The notes beneath the pieces were generated by a model. The model was not told the origin of the DNA and ran no database searches. It worked only from the letters and a program-made list of their open reading frames with translations. Position numbers and translations under genes: made by a program. A DNA stretch of 64,000 bases from assembly GCF_018138715.1 (NCBI RefSeq), contig NZ_JAGSHX010000006.1:2356001-2420000 (forward strand). Direction: 5' to 3'. This DNA is from Streptomyces asiaticus. GTDB lineage: Bacteria; Actinomycetota; Actinomycetes; Streptomycetales; Streptomycetaceae. Of the stretch, positions 1-8,834 are shown piece after piece (the first letter of the stretch is position 1; each line of letters starts with the position of its first letter).

Positions 1-674
1 TCCCAGGTGGGGTGGGCCAGCGCCTGCTCCGGGGTGACCGAGGCCAGCTCGCGCTTGGTCCGGCCGCGGAACGGGCCGCCGGAGGCGGTGACGACCAGCT
101 TGCGGACCTCCTCGCGGGCGCCGCCGAGCAGCGCCTGGAAGAGCGCGGAGTGCTCGGAGTCGACGGGGACGATCTGCCCGGGCTTGGCCACGGCCTTGAC
201 CAGGGGGCCGCCGACGATGAGCGATTCCTTGTTGGCCAGCGCCAGCACCCGGCCCGCCTCCAGGGCGGCCAGGGTGGGCGCCAGGCCGATGGAGCCGGTG
301 ATGCCGTTGAGCACGGTGTGGCACTGGGAGCGGGCGAGCTCGGTGGCCGCGTCGGGCCCCGCCAGGATCTCGGGGAGCGGCTCACCGGCGCCGTAGCGCG
401 CGCTCAGCGCCTGGCGCACCTCCGCCACCGCCTCGGGCCGGGCGACCGCGACCCTGTCCACCCGCAGCCGGTGGGCCTGCTCGGCGAGGAGCCCGGCCCG
501 GCCCCCGGCGGCGGACAGGCCGGTCACGCGGAAGCGGTCGGGGTTGCGCAGCACCACGTCGATGGCCTGGGTGCCGATCGAACCGGTGGAGCCCAGGATC
601 ACGATGTCGCGCACGCTCGCCGCGGCGGTGGCCGCCGGAACGCGCAGATGCGGGTCAGCCAGGGAATCCGTCAT
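1..674 (-). CDS. dxr: 1-deoxy-D-xylulose 5-phosphate reductoisomerase, N-terminal part
   Basis: Converts 1-deoxy-D-xylulose 5-phosphate to 2-C-methyl-D-erythritol 4-phosphate with NADPH, the committed step of the non-mevalonate isoprenoid pathway in the cytoplasm. About 224 residues are visible; the C-terminal part lies beyond the left edge. The NADPH-binding loop [11 protein letters not shown] is at residues 26-36, and the family motifs [11 protein letters not shown] and [10 protein letters not shown] follow, so the catalytic half starts inside the window. The ATG at 674 is chosen because translation from it gives a short leader before the Rossmann fold. The gene is transcribed away from the rest of the window. 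The identification is firm; only the missing 3' end limits it. Confidence 0.95.
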   Translation of the reverse strand, partial: MTDSLADPHLRVPAATAAASVRDIVILGSTGSIGTQAIDVVLRNPDRFRVTGLSAAGGRAGLLAEQAHRLRVDRVAVARPEAVAEVRQALSARYGAGEPLPEILAGPDAATELARSQCHTVLNGITGSIGLAPTLAALEAGRVLALANKESLIVGGPLVKAVAKPGQIVPVDSEHSALFQALLGGAREEVRKLVVTASGGPFRGRTKRELASVTPEQALAHPTW

Positions 675-806
675 CCCCCCATTGTGGGGGCAAGGGGTGA
701 CGGCTCGGTGACAAGCCCCGGGATCCGGTGATCGCGGATCCCGGGAGCCTGTCGGCGCGTGCTCCGGCGGCTTCCCGGCGGCTTCCTCAGGGGCTGGGGC
801 GGCTCC

Positions 807-2741
807 TCAGGGGATGCGGCGGTGGACATTCCGCTTGGCGGTCGGGCCGGGGGTGGCGTCGGCGATCCAGGGGCCGTCGCCGCTGGGGTCGATCACACCG
901 TGCTCGAGCCACTCGTACGTCCCGGAGAGCACGCCGGAGACCACCTTGCGGTCGAGCTCGTCGGTGTTGGTCCACAGCCGCCCGAAGAGCTCGTCGGCGC
1001 GGATCCTGGCCTGCCGGCAGAACGCGTCGGCCAACTGGTAGGCCGCGACGCCGTGGTCGCCGCGGGAGCGCAGCATCTCGGCCCGCACGCAGGCCGCGCT
1101 CATCGCGAACAGCTCCGCGCCGATGTCGACGATCCGGCTGAGGAAGCCCTGTTTGGTCTCCATCCGGCCCTGCCAGCGCGACATGGCGTAGAACGTGGAG
1201 CGGGCCAGCTTGCGCGCCGAGCGCTCCACATAGCGCAGATGCGGGGAGAGGTCGGGGTGGCCGGCCGGGTTGAACTCCGGGTAGGCGCGGGGCAGTTGAC
1301 CGGGGCCGGCGAGCAGGCCGGGCAGCCAGCGGGCGTAGAAGCCACCGGCCTTGGCGGCCGCCTTGCCCTTGTCCTGGAGGGACTTTTCGGGGTCGATGAG
1401 ATCGCCCGCCACCGACAGATGGGCGTCCACGGCCTCCCGGGCGATGAGGAGGTGCATGATCTCGGTCGAGCCCTCGAAGATCCGGTTGATGCGCAGATCG
1501 CGCAGCATCTGCTCGGCGGGGACGGCCCGCTCGCCGCGGGCGGCCAGCGAGGCCGCGGTCTCATAGCCCCGGCCGCCGCGGATCTGGACCAGTTCGTCGG
1601 CCATCAGCCAGGCCATCTCGCTGCCGTAGAGCTTGGCGAGCGCCGCCTCGATGCGGATGTCGTTGCGATCCTCGTCGGCCATCTGGGAGGCGAGGTCGAT
1701 GACGGCCTCCAGGGCGAAGGTGGTCGCCGCGATGAAGGAGATCTTGGCGCCGACGGCCTCGTGCTTGGCGATGGGCTTGCCCCACTGCTCACGGGCGGCG
1801 GACCATTCGCGGGCGATCTTCAGACACCACTTCCCGGCGCCCGCGCACATCGCGGGCAGCGACAGCCGTCCGGTGTTGAGCGTGGTCAGCGCGATCTTGA
1901 GGCCGGCGCCCTCGGGGCCGATCCGGTTGGCGGCCGGGACGCGGACCCGGTGGAAGCGGGTGACGCCGTTCTCCAGGCCGCGCAGCCCCATGAAGGCGTT
2001 GCGGTTCTCGACGGTGACGCCCTCGGAGGCGGTCTCGACGACGAAGGCGGTGATGCCGCCCTTGTGGCCCTCGGAGCGCGGCACCCGGGCCATCACCACC
2101 AGCAGGTCGGCGACCACCCCGTTGGTGGTCCACAGCTTGACGCCGTCCAGCAGGTAGTCGTCGCCGTCGGGCACGGCGGTGGTGGCGAGGCGGGCCGGGT
2201 CGGAGCCCACGTCCGGCTCGGTGAGCAGGAAGGCCGAGATGTCGGTGCGGGCGCAGCGCGGCAGGAAGAGGTCCTTCTGCTCCTGGGTGCCGAAGAGCTT
2301 CAGCGGCTGCGGTACGCCGATCGACTGGTGGGCGGAGAGCAGGGCGCCGATCGCCGGGCTGACGGAGCCGGCCAGGGCGAGGGCCTTGTTGTAGTAGACC
2401 TGGGTGAGGCCGAGCCCCCCGTACTTGGTGTCGATCTTCATGCCGAGCGCGCCGAGTTCCTTGAGCCCCTTGAGGGTCTCGTCGGGGATCTGCGCCTCGC
2501 GCTCGATACGGGCGGCGTCGACCCGCGTTTCGCAGAACTCCTGGAGCTTGTCGAGGAAGGTCTCGCCGCGGCGGACGTCGTCCGGGGCGGGGGCGGGGTG
2601 GGGATGGATCAGATCGAGTCGGAAGCGGCCGAGGAAGAGCTCCTTGGCGAAGCTGGGCTTGTGCCATACCTGTTCGCGTGCGGCCTCGGCGACCTGGCGC
2701 GCTTCACGCTCGGACACCGGCCTGACGGAGGATGCGGTCAT
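807..2741 (-). CDS. Acyl-CoA dehydrogenase, long (about 644 aa) type
   Basis: FAD-dependent oxidation of an acyl-CoA to the 2-enoyl-CoA, as in fatty-acid beta-oxidation; the chain-length preference cannot be read from sequence. The N-terminal helical domain, the FAD-binding middle stretch (LTEPDVGSDPARL; KLWTTNG) and the C-terminal helical domain (AREQWGKPIAKHEAV; QIRGGRGYE; RINRIFEGSTEIMHLLIARE) are all present. At 644 residues it is some 250 longer than the classical 380-400 residue enzymes, the extra length lying mostly in a C-terminal extension of about 180 residues. The ATG at 2741 has a GGAG site six bases upstream. It is transcribed divergently from the LacI-family regulator, and two LacI-type palindromes lie in the shared 300-bp gap, so control by that regulator is possible but unproven. 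Confidence 0.9.
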   Translation of the reverse strand: MTASSVRPVSEREARQVAEAAREQVWHKPSFAKELFLGRFRLDLIHPHPAPAPDDVRRGETFLDKLQEFCETRVDAARIEREAQIPDETLKGLKELGALGMKIDTKYGGLGLTQVYYNKALALAGSVSPAIGALLSAHQSIGVPQPLKLFGTQEQKDLFLPRCARTDISAFLLTEPDVGSDPARLATTAVPDGDDYLLDGVKLWTTNGVVADLLVVMARVPRSEGHKGGITAFVVETASEGVTVENRNAFMGLRGLENGVTRFHRVRVPAANRIGPEGAGLKIALTTLNTGRLSLPAMCAGAGKWCLKIAREWSAAREQWGKPIAKHEAVGAKISFIAATTFALEAVIDLASQMADEDRNDIRIEAALAKLYGSEMAWLMADELVQIRGGRGYETAASLAARGERAVPAEQMLRDLRINRIFEGSTEIMHLLIAREAVDAHLSVAGDLIDPEKSLQDKGKAAAKAGGFYARWLPGLLAGPGQLPRAYPEFNPAGHPDLSPHLRYVERSARKLARSTFYAMSRWQGRMETKQGFLSRIVDIGAELFAMSAACVRAEMLRSRGDHGVAAYQLADAFCRQARIRADELFGRLWTNTDELDRKVVSGVLSGTYEWLEHGVIDPSGDGPWIADATPGPTAKRNVHRRIP

Positions 2742-2911
2742 CGGTGCTCCCTTTGCCGCGACGATCTCGTGACATTACCGGCACGTACCGCTGCCAGTGT
2801 GCATCCGGTCCGACCGGACGGCAAAGCGGGAGGCCGCCCGGATCGGGAGGTTCGGGAAGGACCGCCGCGGCGGCGGACCCGGCAGGAGTACCGAGGGGCA
2901 GAGGCGTGACG

Positions 2912-2925
2912 TCGAAGCGCTTCGA
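2912..2925. promoter_or_regulatory. Putative LacI-family operator, site 1
   Basis: Perfect 14-bp palindrome TCGAAGCGCTTCGA. LacI/GalR regulators bind such even palindromes with a central CG. It lies just upstream of the proposed -35 of the adjacent LacI-family gene, and the identical sequence recurs at 10588 and 10714 beside the transporter and GH3 genes, which makes chance very unlikely. Confidence 0.8.
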
Positions 2926-2999
2926 TACCCTCTGGACAGTCCTTGCGCTGCGGGTTTAGTGTCAACCCGCATGGTCAGACGAAGAGGCTCGGCCATGCG

Positions 3000-3013
3000 T
3001 CGAAGCGCTTCAC
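3000..3013. promoter_or_regulatory. Putative LacI-family operator, site 2 (imperfect)
   Basis: TCGAAGCGCTTCAC matches the 14-bp palindrome at the first twelve positions and deviates at the last two. It sits 29 bp before the start codon of the LacI-family gene and downstream of its proposed promoter, a position suited to autorepression. It is 88 bp from site 1, so looping between the two is possible. Confidence 0.7.
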
Positions 3014-3041
3014 TGACGATCCCCCGGATGGAGTCCCCCGC

Positions 3042-4058
3042 ATGGTCACCCTCGCCGAGGTCGCCCGCCACGCCGGAGTCTCCGCCAGCACGGTGAGCTA
3101 CGTCCTCAGCGGCAAGCGGTCGATCTCCACTCCCACCCGCGAGCGCGTCGAGCACAGCATCAAGGAGCTCGGCTACCACCCCAACGCCGGGGCCCGCGCC
3201 CTGGCCAGCAGCCGCTCCAACATCCTCGCGCTCATGGTGCCACTGCGGACGGACATATATGTGCCGGTGATGATGGAGATCGCCATCGCGGTCGCCACCA
3301 CCGCCCGCTCCCACGGCTATGACGTCCTCCTGCTCACCGGGGAGGAGGGCCCGGCGGCGGTGCGCCGGGTGACCGGCAGCGGGCTCGCCGACGCCATGAT
3401 CGTGATGGATGTGGAGCTCGAGGACGAACGGCTGCCGCTGCTGCACGCGGCCCGCCAGCCCACCGTGCTGATCGGGCTCCCCGCCGACACCGTCGGCCTG
3501 ACCTGCGTCGATCTGGACTTCACCGCCACCGGTGCGCTGTGCGCCGAGCATCTGGCGGACCTCGGCCACCGGGAGATCGCGGTCGTGGGCGAGGCCCCGG
3601 CCGTCTATGAGCGCCACACCGGCTTCGCCGAGCGGACCCTGGAGGGGCTGCGCCGCCGCGCCGCCGAGCTGGGGGTGCGGCTGCTGCACCGCCCGTGCGA
3701 GGGCAGCTACGAGTCCATGGACGGCACCCTCTCCCGGATCTTCGACGAGCGGCCCGGCACCACCGGCTTCGTGGTGCAGAACGAGGCGGCCATCGAACCG
3801 CTGCTCAGCCTGTTGCGCCGGCAGGGCCGCGCGGTGCCCGAGGACATCTCGGTGGTCGCCATATGCCCCGAGCAGGTGGCCACCCAGGCGTCGGTGCGGC
3901 TCACCTCGGTGGCCATCCCCGCACAGGAGATGGGGCGGCGGGCCGTGGAGCTGACGGTGGCGAAGCTGGCGGGCGACGCCCCCGAGGAGCAGGTGACCCT
4001 GCTCGCCCCGGAGCTGACCGTACGGGCCAGCTCGGGCCCGGCGCCCGGCACGTCCTGA
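3042..4058 (+). CDS. LacI/GalR-family transcriptional repressor
   Basis: A 338-residue sugar-responsive DNA-binding protein. The helix-turn-helix and hinge occupy residues 1-60 (TLAEVARHAGVSASTVSYVL, then RALASSRSN), followed by the periplasmic-binding-like effector domain ending with the usual RRAVEL region. An upstream in-frame extension to 2943 exists, but the ATG at 3042 is preferred: it begins right at the helix-turn-helix and has GGAG eight bases upstream. The gene faces the GH12/GH42/ABC operon tail to tail. Palindromes before its own start and between the transporter and GH3 genes indicate that it represses itself and the sugar-use genes; the inducer is probably the oligosaccharide released by GH12. 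The effector is inference. Confidence 0.92.
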   Translation: MVTLAEVARHAGVSASTVSYVLSGKRSISTPTRERVEHSIKELGYHPNAGARALASSRSNILALMVPLRTDIYVPVMMEIAIAVATTARSHGYDVLLLTGEEGPAAVRRVTGSGLADAMIVMDVELEDERLPLLHAARQPTVLIGLPADTVGLTCVDLDFTATGALCAEHLADLGHREIAVVGEAPAVYERHTGFAERTLEGLRRRAAELGVRLLHRPCEGSYESMDGTLSRIFDERPGTTGFVVQNEAAIEPLLSLLRRQGRAVPEDISVVAICPEQVATQASVRLTSVAIPAQEMGRRAVELTVAKLAGDAPEEQVTLLAPELTVRASSGPAPGTS

Positions 4059-4083
4059 CCCGGCCGCGCCGGGCCGGTGGCGT

Positions 4084-4113
4084 ACCGCCGCCGCCTGGCT
4101 GGGCGGCGGCGGT
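4084..4113. terminator. Bidirectional terminator hairpin
   Basis: A perfect 12-bp stem (ACCGCCGCCGCC pairing with GGCGGCGGCGGT) around a six-base loop lies between the convergent lacI-type and GH12 genes. No long T run follows, as is normal in Streptomyces. Confidence 0.75.
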
Positions 4114-4122
4114 CCGCGGATA

Positions 4123-4824
4123 TCAGCTCGCGCTCACTCCGAAGCTGTTGGTGCGGAAGTCCAGACCACCGGCCGAGGAGGTGATCTCGTAGCCGAACTG
4201 GACATCGCCGATGGTCACATCCCCGAACCAGCCCTTGGTGTTCTTGATCCAGTTCACGATGGACTTGATGTCCACCGAGCCGGAGCTGGAGTTGGAGCCG
4301 CGGATGAAGGAGAAGACCTGGTTGGAGCCGTTGCTGCCCTTGTAGACGGTCCAGGTATGACCGCCCAGGGTGACGGTGCCCTGGGAGGTGCCGAGGGGAC
4401 CGACCGGACCGGTCTTGTTGACCCAGAGCATGATCTCGTACGCGTAGTTGCTGTCCCAGATGTCGTACGAGGTGTTGTAGGCACCCGAGGACGGGACCGT
4501 CACGCTGTAGTTGCTGGTGAGGGTGTTGATGGCGCTGATCTTCTTCCCGACGACCTTCTTGGCGTTGGGGTAGGACTTGATGCCGCCGGTGTTCGGGTGG
4601 TTGGCCCACACTCCCCAGTCGCTGGAGGAGTTGGCCCAGATGGTCTGGGATCCGGCGCCGGAGCCCCAGATGTTGTTGTAGAGGGTGTAGCCCCCGTTGG
4701 ACCAGGTGCCCCACTGGTCCGAGGAGGACCAGGTGGCGGCCTGGGCGGGGGCGGCGGCGCAGCCGATCAGCGCGAGTAACGCGATCAGCGGGGTGAGGAA
4801 GAGCGTTCGAGCGGCTCGTTGCAC
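4123..4824 (-). CDS. Secreted endo-beta-1,4-glucanase, glycoside hydrolase family 12
   Basis: A retaining glucanase acting outside the cell on beta-1,4-glucan or xyloglucan. The family hallmarks are clear: WANSSSDWGVWANH, the nucleophile motif YEIMLW with Glu130, and the acid/base motif FGYEITS with Glu213, followed by LDFRTNSF near the end. At 233 residues it is a bare catalytic domain with no carbohydrate-binding module. The signal peptide could be cut by signal peptidase I after AQA-29, or by signal peptidase II at the lipobox LIGC with Cys22, so it may be free or anchored. The GTG at 4824 follows an AAGGGAAGG-like site. It is the last gene of the operon, 13 nt after GH42. Exact substrate (cellulose, mixed-linkage glucan, xyloglucan) is undetermined. 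Confidence 0.9.
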   Translation of the reverse strand: MQRAARTLFLTPLIALLALIGCAAAPAQAATWSSSDQWGTWSNGGYTLYNNIWGSGAGSQTIWANSSSDWGVWANHPNTGGIKSYPNAKKVVGKKISAINTLTSNYSVTVPSSGAYNTSYDIWDSNYAYEIMLWVNKTGPVGPLGTSQGTVTLGGHTWTVYKGSNGSNQVFSFIRGSNSSSGSVDIKSIVNWIKNTKGWFGDVTIGDVQFGYEITSSAGGLDFRTNSFGVSAS

Positions 4825-4837
4825 GGGACCTTCCCTT

Positions 4838-6841
4838 TCAGATGAGGGATTCGGGCGGAGCCAGGACCATGACCGCGAAGCGGTCCAGCCGGACGCCGGT
4901 GTGGTGCGCGCGCCCGGTGAGCAGATCCGTCCGCGCGGACGGGAGGGGGACGACCGCCGGGGTGCGGCCGTGGTTGAGCAGGAAGAGATACGGGCCCCGC
5001 CACACCGCCTCGACCCCCGCGGGGAGGCCGGGCAGCGCGGGGGCCAGCCCCGCCTCCTCGGCCGCGCGGCCGAGCAGCGCGCGCAGGGCGGCGGGTTCGG
5101 GGAGGGTGGAGACGTACCAGGCGGTGCCGGTGCCGTAGGCGTTACGGGTGACGACGGGGCGGCCGTCGAGCTCACCGCCCCTGATCCGGGCGACCGGTTC
5201 GGCGGTGGACGGCTCCAGGTCCTCGGACCAGAGGGTGCCGTGGAACGCGCCCAGCCAGGCGCCCTCGGCGGTGAGCGCCTCGCCCTCGTCCAGCGGCCAC
5301 CACTCGTGGACCGTACGGATGCCGAGGAGCCCGCGGAGGCGGCGGTCCACCCCGCCGGGGCGCACCCGGTCGTCCTCGTCGGCGACGCCGGTGAAGAAGC
5401 CGCAGACGAGAGTGCCGCCGCCGCGTACGTACGCCGCGAGGTTGTCCAGCGCCTCGTCGGTGAGCAGATACAGCTGGGGGACGGCGACGAGGGCGTAGTC
5501 GGTGAGGTCGGCGTGCGGATGGGCGAAGTCGGTGGTGAGGTTCCGCTCCCACAGGGCCTGGTGCCAGGCGCGCAGCAGCCGTTCGCAGGAGACCAGGGAG
5601 GAGGGGCGGCCGTCCTGGACAGAGGCCCACCAGGAGTGCCAGTCGTGCAGGATCGCGGCCCTCGCGGGGACGTCCGTGCCCGCGACCGGGGCCAGTTCGC
5701 GCAGTTCGGCGCCGAGTTCGCACACCCGCGCGAAGGTGCGGCTGTGCTCACCGGCGTGCGGGACCATCCCGGAGTGGAACTTCTCGCTGCCCTGCCGGGA
5801 CTGCCGCCACTGGAAGAAGCAGACCGCGTCGGCGCCGCGCGCGACGGCCTGGAGGGACCACAGCCGCATCAGCCCGTGCGGCTTGGGGTGGTTGACGCCG
5901 CGCCAGTTGACGGGGCCTGCGGCCTGCTCCATGAGGACCCAGGGGCCGCCCGCCTGGGAGCGGGTCAGGTCCTGGACCATCGCTCCGTAGGCGGCCGCGT
6001 GCGGGTCCTCGGGGTCGGGGTAGAGGTCGACGGAGACCACGTCCTCCTCCGCCGCCCAGGCCCAGCCGTCCTGGCCGATGAACAGCGGCATGAAGTTGGT
6101 GGTCACGGGGATGTGCGGGGTGCGGGCGGCCAGCGCGTCGCGTTCGGCGGTGAAGCACTCCAGCAGGGCGTCGCTGGTGAAGCGGCGGAAGTCCAGCGCC
6201 TGACCGGGGTTGATCAGGTATTGGGCGCGGCGCGGCGGGATGATCTCCTCCCAGGAGTCGTAGCGCTGGCTCCAGAAGGCCGTCCCCCACGCCTGGTTGA
6301 GGGCGTCCAGGCCGCCGTACCGGGCGCGCAGCCAGCGGCGGAAGTGCCGGGCGGTCCCGTCGCACCAGCAGTGGGTGGAGTACTCGTTGCCGACGTGCCA
6401 CATCCGCAGGGCCGGATGGCCGCCGTAGCGGTCCGCCAGGTCCTCGGTGATGCGCAGGGCGTGCTCGCGGTAGACGGGTGATGAGGCGCAGAACTGGTTC
6501 CGTGATCCGTACCAGACAACCGCGCCGCTCTCGTCGCGCGGCAGGGTCTCGGGGTGCCGGGAGCCCATCCAGGGCGGCGGGGAGGCGGTCGGAGTGGCCA
6601 GGCACACCTCGATCCCGCCCTCGTGGAGCAGGTCCAGGACCCGGTCCAGCCAGTCGAAGTCCCGTGCGTCGGGGCGGGGTTCGAGCCGGGCCCAGGAGAA
6701 GACGCCGACGGTGACGGTGGTGACGCCCGCCCGGCGCATCAGCCGGATGTCGTCGTGCCAGACGCTCTCGGGCCACTGCTCGGGGTTGTAGTCGCCGCCG
6801 TAGAGGACGCGGCCGCGGGTGGCGTCGTTCAGGTCGGGCAT
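4838..6841 (-). CDS. Beta-galactosidase-like enzyme, glycoside hydrolase family 42
   Basis: A 667-residue retaining glycosidase. The GH42 (beta/alpha)8 domain starts almost at residue 1 (YGGDYNPEQWP, 14-24). The acid/base is Glu153 in HVGNEYSTHCWCD, and the nucleophile is Glu305 in WVLMEQAAGPVNW. The trimerisation/Rossmann-like middle domain (GGGTLVCGFFTG) and a small C-terminal beta domain (FLLNHG) complete the usual architecture. There is no signal peptide, so it works in the cytoplasm on imported oligosaccharides. GH42 enzymes remove terminal beta-galactose, and some remove alpha-L-arabinopyranose. The ATG at 6841 lies 44 nt after the upstream permease gene. In this operon it would trim galactosyl side groups or galacto-oligosaccharides; that assignment is inference. 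Confidence 0.93.
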   Translation of the reverse strand: MPDLNDATRGRVLYGGDYNPEQWPESVWHDDIRLMRRAGVTTVTVGVFSWARLEPRPDARDFDWLDRVLDLLHEGGIEVCLATPTASPPPWMGSRHPETLPRDESGAVVWYGSRNQFCASSPVYREHALRITEDLADRYGGHPALRMWHVGNEYSTHCWCDGTARHFRRWLRARYGGLDALNQAWGTAFWSQRYDSWEEIIPPRRAQYLINPGQALDFRRFTSDALLECFTAERDALAARTPHIPVTTNFMPLFIGQDGWAWAAEEDVVSVDLYPDPEDPHAAAYGAMVQDLTRSQAGGPWVLMEQAAGPVNWRGVNHPKPHGLMRLWSLQAVARGADAVCFFQWRQSRQGSEKFHSGMVPHAGEHSRTFARVCELGAELRELAPVAGTDVPARAAILHDWHSWWASVQDGRPSSLVSCERLLRAWHQALWERNLTTDFAHPHADLTDYALVAVPQLYLLTDEALDNLAAYVRGGGTLVCGFFTGVADEDDRVRPGGVDRRLRGLLGIRTVHEWWPLDEGEALTAEGAWLGAFHGTLWSEDLEPSTAEPVARIRGGELDGRPVVTRNAYGTGTAWYVSTLPEPAALRALLGRAAEEAGLAPALPGLPAGVEAVWRGPYLFLLNHGRTPAVVPLPSARTDLLTGRAHHTGVRLDRFAVMVLAPPESLI

Positions 6842-6885
6842 ACCGGCTCCCGTCTCGGGTCGGCTGGGTACGGGGGCAACCGGCG

Positions 6886-7839
6886 TCAGCCCTTGACGGC
6901 GCCGGTGAGCATGCCCTTGGTGAAGTGCTTCTGGACGAAGGGGTAGAGCACCGCGACCGGGATCAGCGCGAGCACCATGACGGCCATCTGCACGGCCAGT
7001 CCGGGGATCTGCTGGGTGGAGATCATCTGGGACATGCCCTGCGGCGCCTGCTGCTTGATCACCAGCTGGCGCAGGATCATCTGGAGCGGCCACATGTCCT
7101 GGTCGTTGAGGTAGAGCATGGCGTTGAACCACTGGCTCCAGTAGCCGACCGCGTAGAAGAGCGAGACCACCGCGATCACGGCCTTCGACAGCGGCAGCAC
7201 GATGCGGAACAGGATGCGCCAGTCCCCCGCGCCGTCGATCCGGGCGCTGTCGATCAGCTCGGGCGCGATGTTCTGGAAGAACGCCCGCAGCACCAGGACG
7301 TTGAAGACCGAGACGGCCCCGGGCAGGATCATCGACCAGTAGCTGCCCTCCAGGCCGACGCCGGTGACCAGCAGATACGTGGGGATGAGACCGGCGTTGA
7401 AGAACATGGTGACCAGCAGCACCATCAGGATCGGCCGGTGCAGGAAGGACCCCGGACGGGACAGGCCGTAGGCGCACAGGACCGAGACGACGGTGCTGAT
7501 CACGGTGCCCACGGCGGTGAGCGCGAGGCTGACGAGCGTCGCCCGGGTCACCGTGCCGCCGCTCAGCAGCTCGGTGTAGGCCCGGAAGGTGATCGTCTCG
7601 GGGACGATCACCAGTCCCCCGGCATCGGTGATGGTCCTCTGATCGGAGAGGCTGGTGACGACCACCACCCACAGCGGGCCGAGGATCGCCAGACACACCC
7701 CGACCAGGGTGGCCCCCTTGAGCCCCTGGCCGACCCTGCCGGGCTCCTCCTCCCACACCGGGCGCCGCTCGTCGCGCCGCCGCCGCGGGGGCGGGGCGGC
7801 GGGTCCGGCCTCGGCCGCGGTCCGCTCGGTCACGGTCAT
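6886..7839 (-). CDS. Sugar ABC transporter permease, CUT1 (YtcP/LplC-like)
   Basis: Inner-membrane half of an oligosaccharide importer, 317 residues with about six transmembrane segments. The EAA-type loop contacting the ATPase is visible as ELIDSARIDGAGDWRILFRIVLP, and the C-terminal motif FVQKHFTKGMLTGAVKG is typical of the LplC/YtcP branch, which handles complex oligosaccharides. A Pro/Arg-rich tail of about 35 residues precedes the first membrane segment. The ATG at 7839 overlaps the stop of the preceding permease by four bases (ATGA), so the two are translationally coupled. No ATPase is encoded in the operon; Streptomyces CUT1 systems normally share the ATPase MsiK encoded elsewhere. Confidence 0.93.
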   Translation of the reverse strand: MTVTERTAAEAGPAAPPPRRRRDERRPVWEEEPGRVGQGLKGATLVGVCLAILGPLWVVVVTSLSDQRTITDAGGLVIVPETITFRAYTELLSGGTVTRATLVSLALTAVGTVISTVVSVLCAYGLSRPGSFLHRPILMVLLVTMFFNAGLIPTYLLVTGVGLEGSYWSMILPGAVSVFNVLVLRAFFQNIAPELIDSARIDGAGDWRILFRIVLPLSKAVIAVVSLFYAVGYWSQWFNAMLYLNDQDMWPLQMILRQLVIKQQAPQGMSQMISTQQIPGLAVQMAVMVLALIPVAVLYPFVQKHFTKGMLTGAVKG

Positions 7840-8834
7840 TTCCGGTAAACCCCCTGCTCGCCGAGCATATGGGCGACTTTGTTGGCGATCAGCACCAGCA
7901 CCAGGCTGAAGGCGCCCTTGATCAGACCGCCGGCGGCGGCGATCCCGTAGTCGGTGTTGGCGATGCCGACCCACCACACATAGGTGTCGAAGACCTCCGA
8001 GGCGCCGGGCCCCACCGCGTCGCGCTGGAGCAGGATCTGCTCGAAGCCGACGGTCAGCGAGTCACCGACGCGCAACACCAGCAGCAGGGCGACCACGGGG
8101 CGCAGCGCGGGCAGCGTGACGTGCCACATCCGGCGCCGGCGGTTCGCGCCGTCCACCGCCGCGGCCTCGTAGAGGTCCTGGTTGACGGCGGAGAGCGCGG
8201 CCAGGAAGACGATCACGCCCCAGCCCGCGTCCTTCCACACCAGCTGGGCGGTGATCAGGAACTTGAAGACGCCCGGGTCGGTCATCAGGTCGAAGCCCTC
8301 GTGGCCGTGGGCGCGCAGCTGCTGGGCGAGCAGCCCGGCGCCGCCGAGCATCTGCTGGAAGATCGTGATCACCAGCACCCACGAGAAGAAGTGCGGCAAG
8401 TACAGGATCGACTGCACCAGGCCGCGGACCTTGTCGCTGAGCACGCTGTTGAGCAGCAGCGCCAGCGCGATGGGCACCGGGAAGAACAGCACCAGCTGGA
8501 TGAAGGTGATGGAGAGGGTGTTGGCGAAGGCGTCCCAGAAGCGGCTGTCCTCGAAGAGGAGGCTGAAGTTGTCCAGGCCCACCCAGGGGCTGGTCCACAG
8601 CCCCTGGGTGAACGGGTCGTAATCCAGATAGGCAACCGTGGTCCAGAGCAGCGGCACATAGGTGAAGAGCAGGAGCAGACCGACGGCCGGGGCGACCATC
8701 AGGAGGAGGGTGCGGTCGCGGCGCAGCCGGTGCCACCATCCGGCGCGGGCGGTCGGGGTGCCGGGGCCCGCCGCGGTGCCATGCCTTGGCTCGGTGCCAC
8801 GGGCCGCCAGGGCGCCACGGGCCGGCTTGGCCAT
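7836..8834 (-). CDS. Sugar ABC transporter permease, CUT1 (LplB-like)
   Basis: Partner membrane subunit of the same importer, 332 residues. About six hydrophobic segments follow an Arg-rich cytoplasmic N-terminus. The EAA loop reads DLYEAAAVDGANRRRRMWHVTLP, and the LplB-branch signatures YLPHFFSWV and the C-terminal NKVAHMLGEQGVY are present. Its ATG at 8834 shares one base with the stop codon of the binding-protein gene (TGATG), and its own stop overlaps the next permease start. Gene order binding protein, LplB, LplC, hydrolases is typical of a catabolic CUT1 operon. Confidence 0.93.
   Translation of the reverse strand: MAKPARGALAARGTEPRHGTAAGPGTPTARAGWWHRLRRDRTLLLMVAPAVGLLLLFTYVPLLWTTVAYLDYDPFTQGLWTSPWVGLDNFSLLFEDSRFWDAFANTLSITFIQLVLFFPVPIALALLLNSVLSDKVRGLVQSILYLPHFFSWVLVITIFQQMLGGAGLLAQQLRAHGHEGFDLMTDPGVFKFLITAQLVWKDAGWGVIVFLAALSAVNQDLYEAAAVDGANRRRRMWHVTLPALRPVVALLLVLRVGDSLTVGFEQILLQRDAVGPGASEVFDTYVWWVGIANTDYGIAAAGGLIKGAFSLVLVLIANKVAHMLGEQGVYRK

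Larger units (their letters stand above)
2742..3041. promoter_or_regulatory. Divergent control region between acyl-CoA dehydrogenase and lacI-type gene
   Basis: This 300-bp gap holds two copies of a palindrome centred on GAAGCGCTTC (2912-2925 and 3000-3013), annotated separately. A plausible sigma-70-type promoter for the regulator is TGGACA at 2933-2938 and TTTAGT at 2955-2960 with a 16-bp spacer. A GGAG ribosome-binding site is at 3030-3033. The acyl-CoA dehydrogenase promoter was not recognised. No small gene is convincing here. Confidence 0.5.

Noticed and set aside
759..2909. Long open frame on the + strand opposite the acyl-CoA dehydrogenase
   Set aside because: Gly/Val/Leu/Arg-rich translation with no motif; it is the antisense shadow common in very GC-rich DNA.
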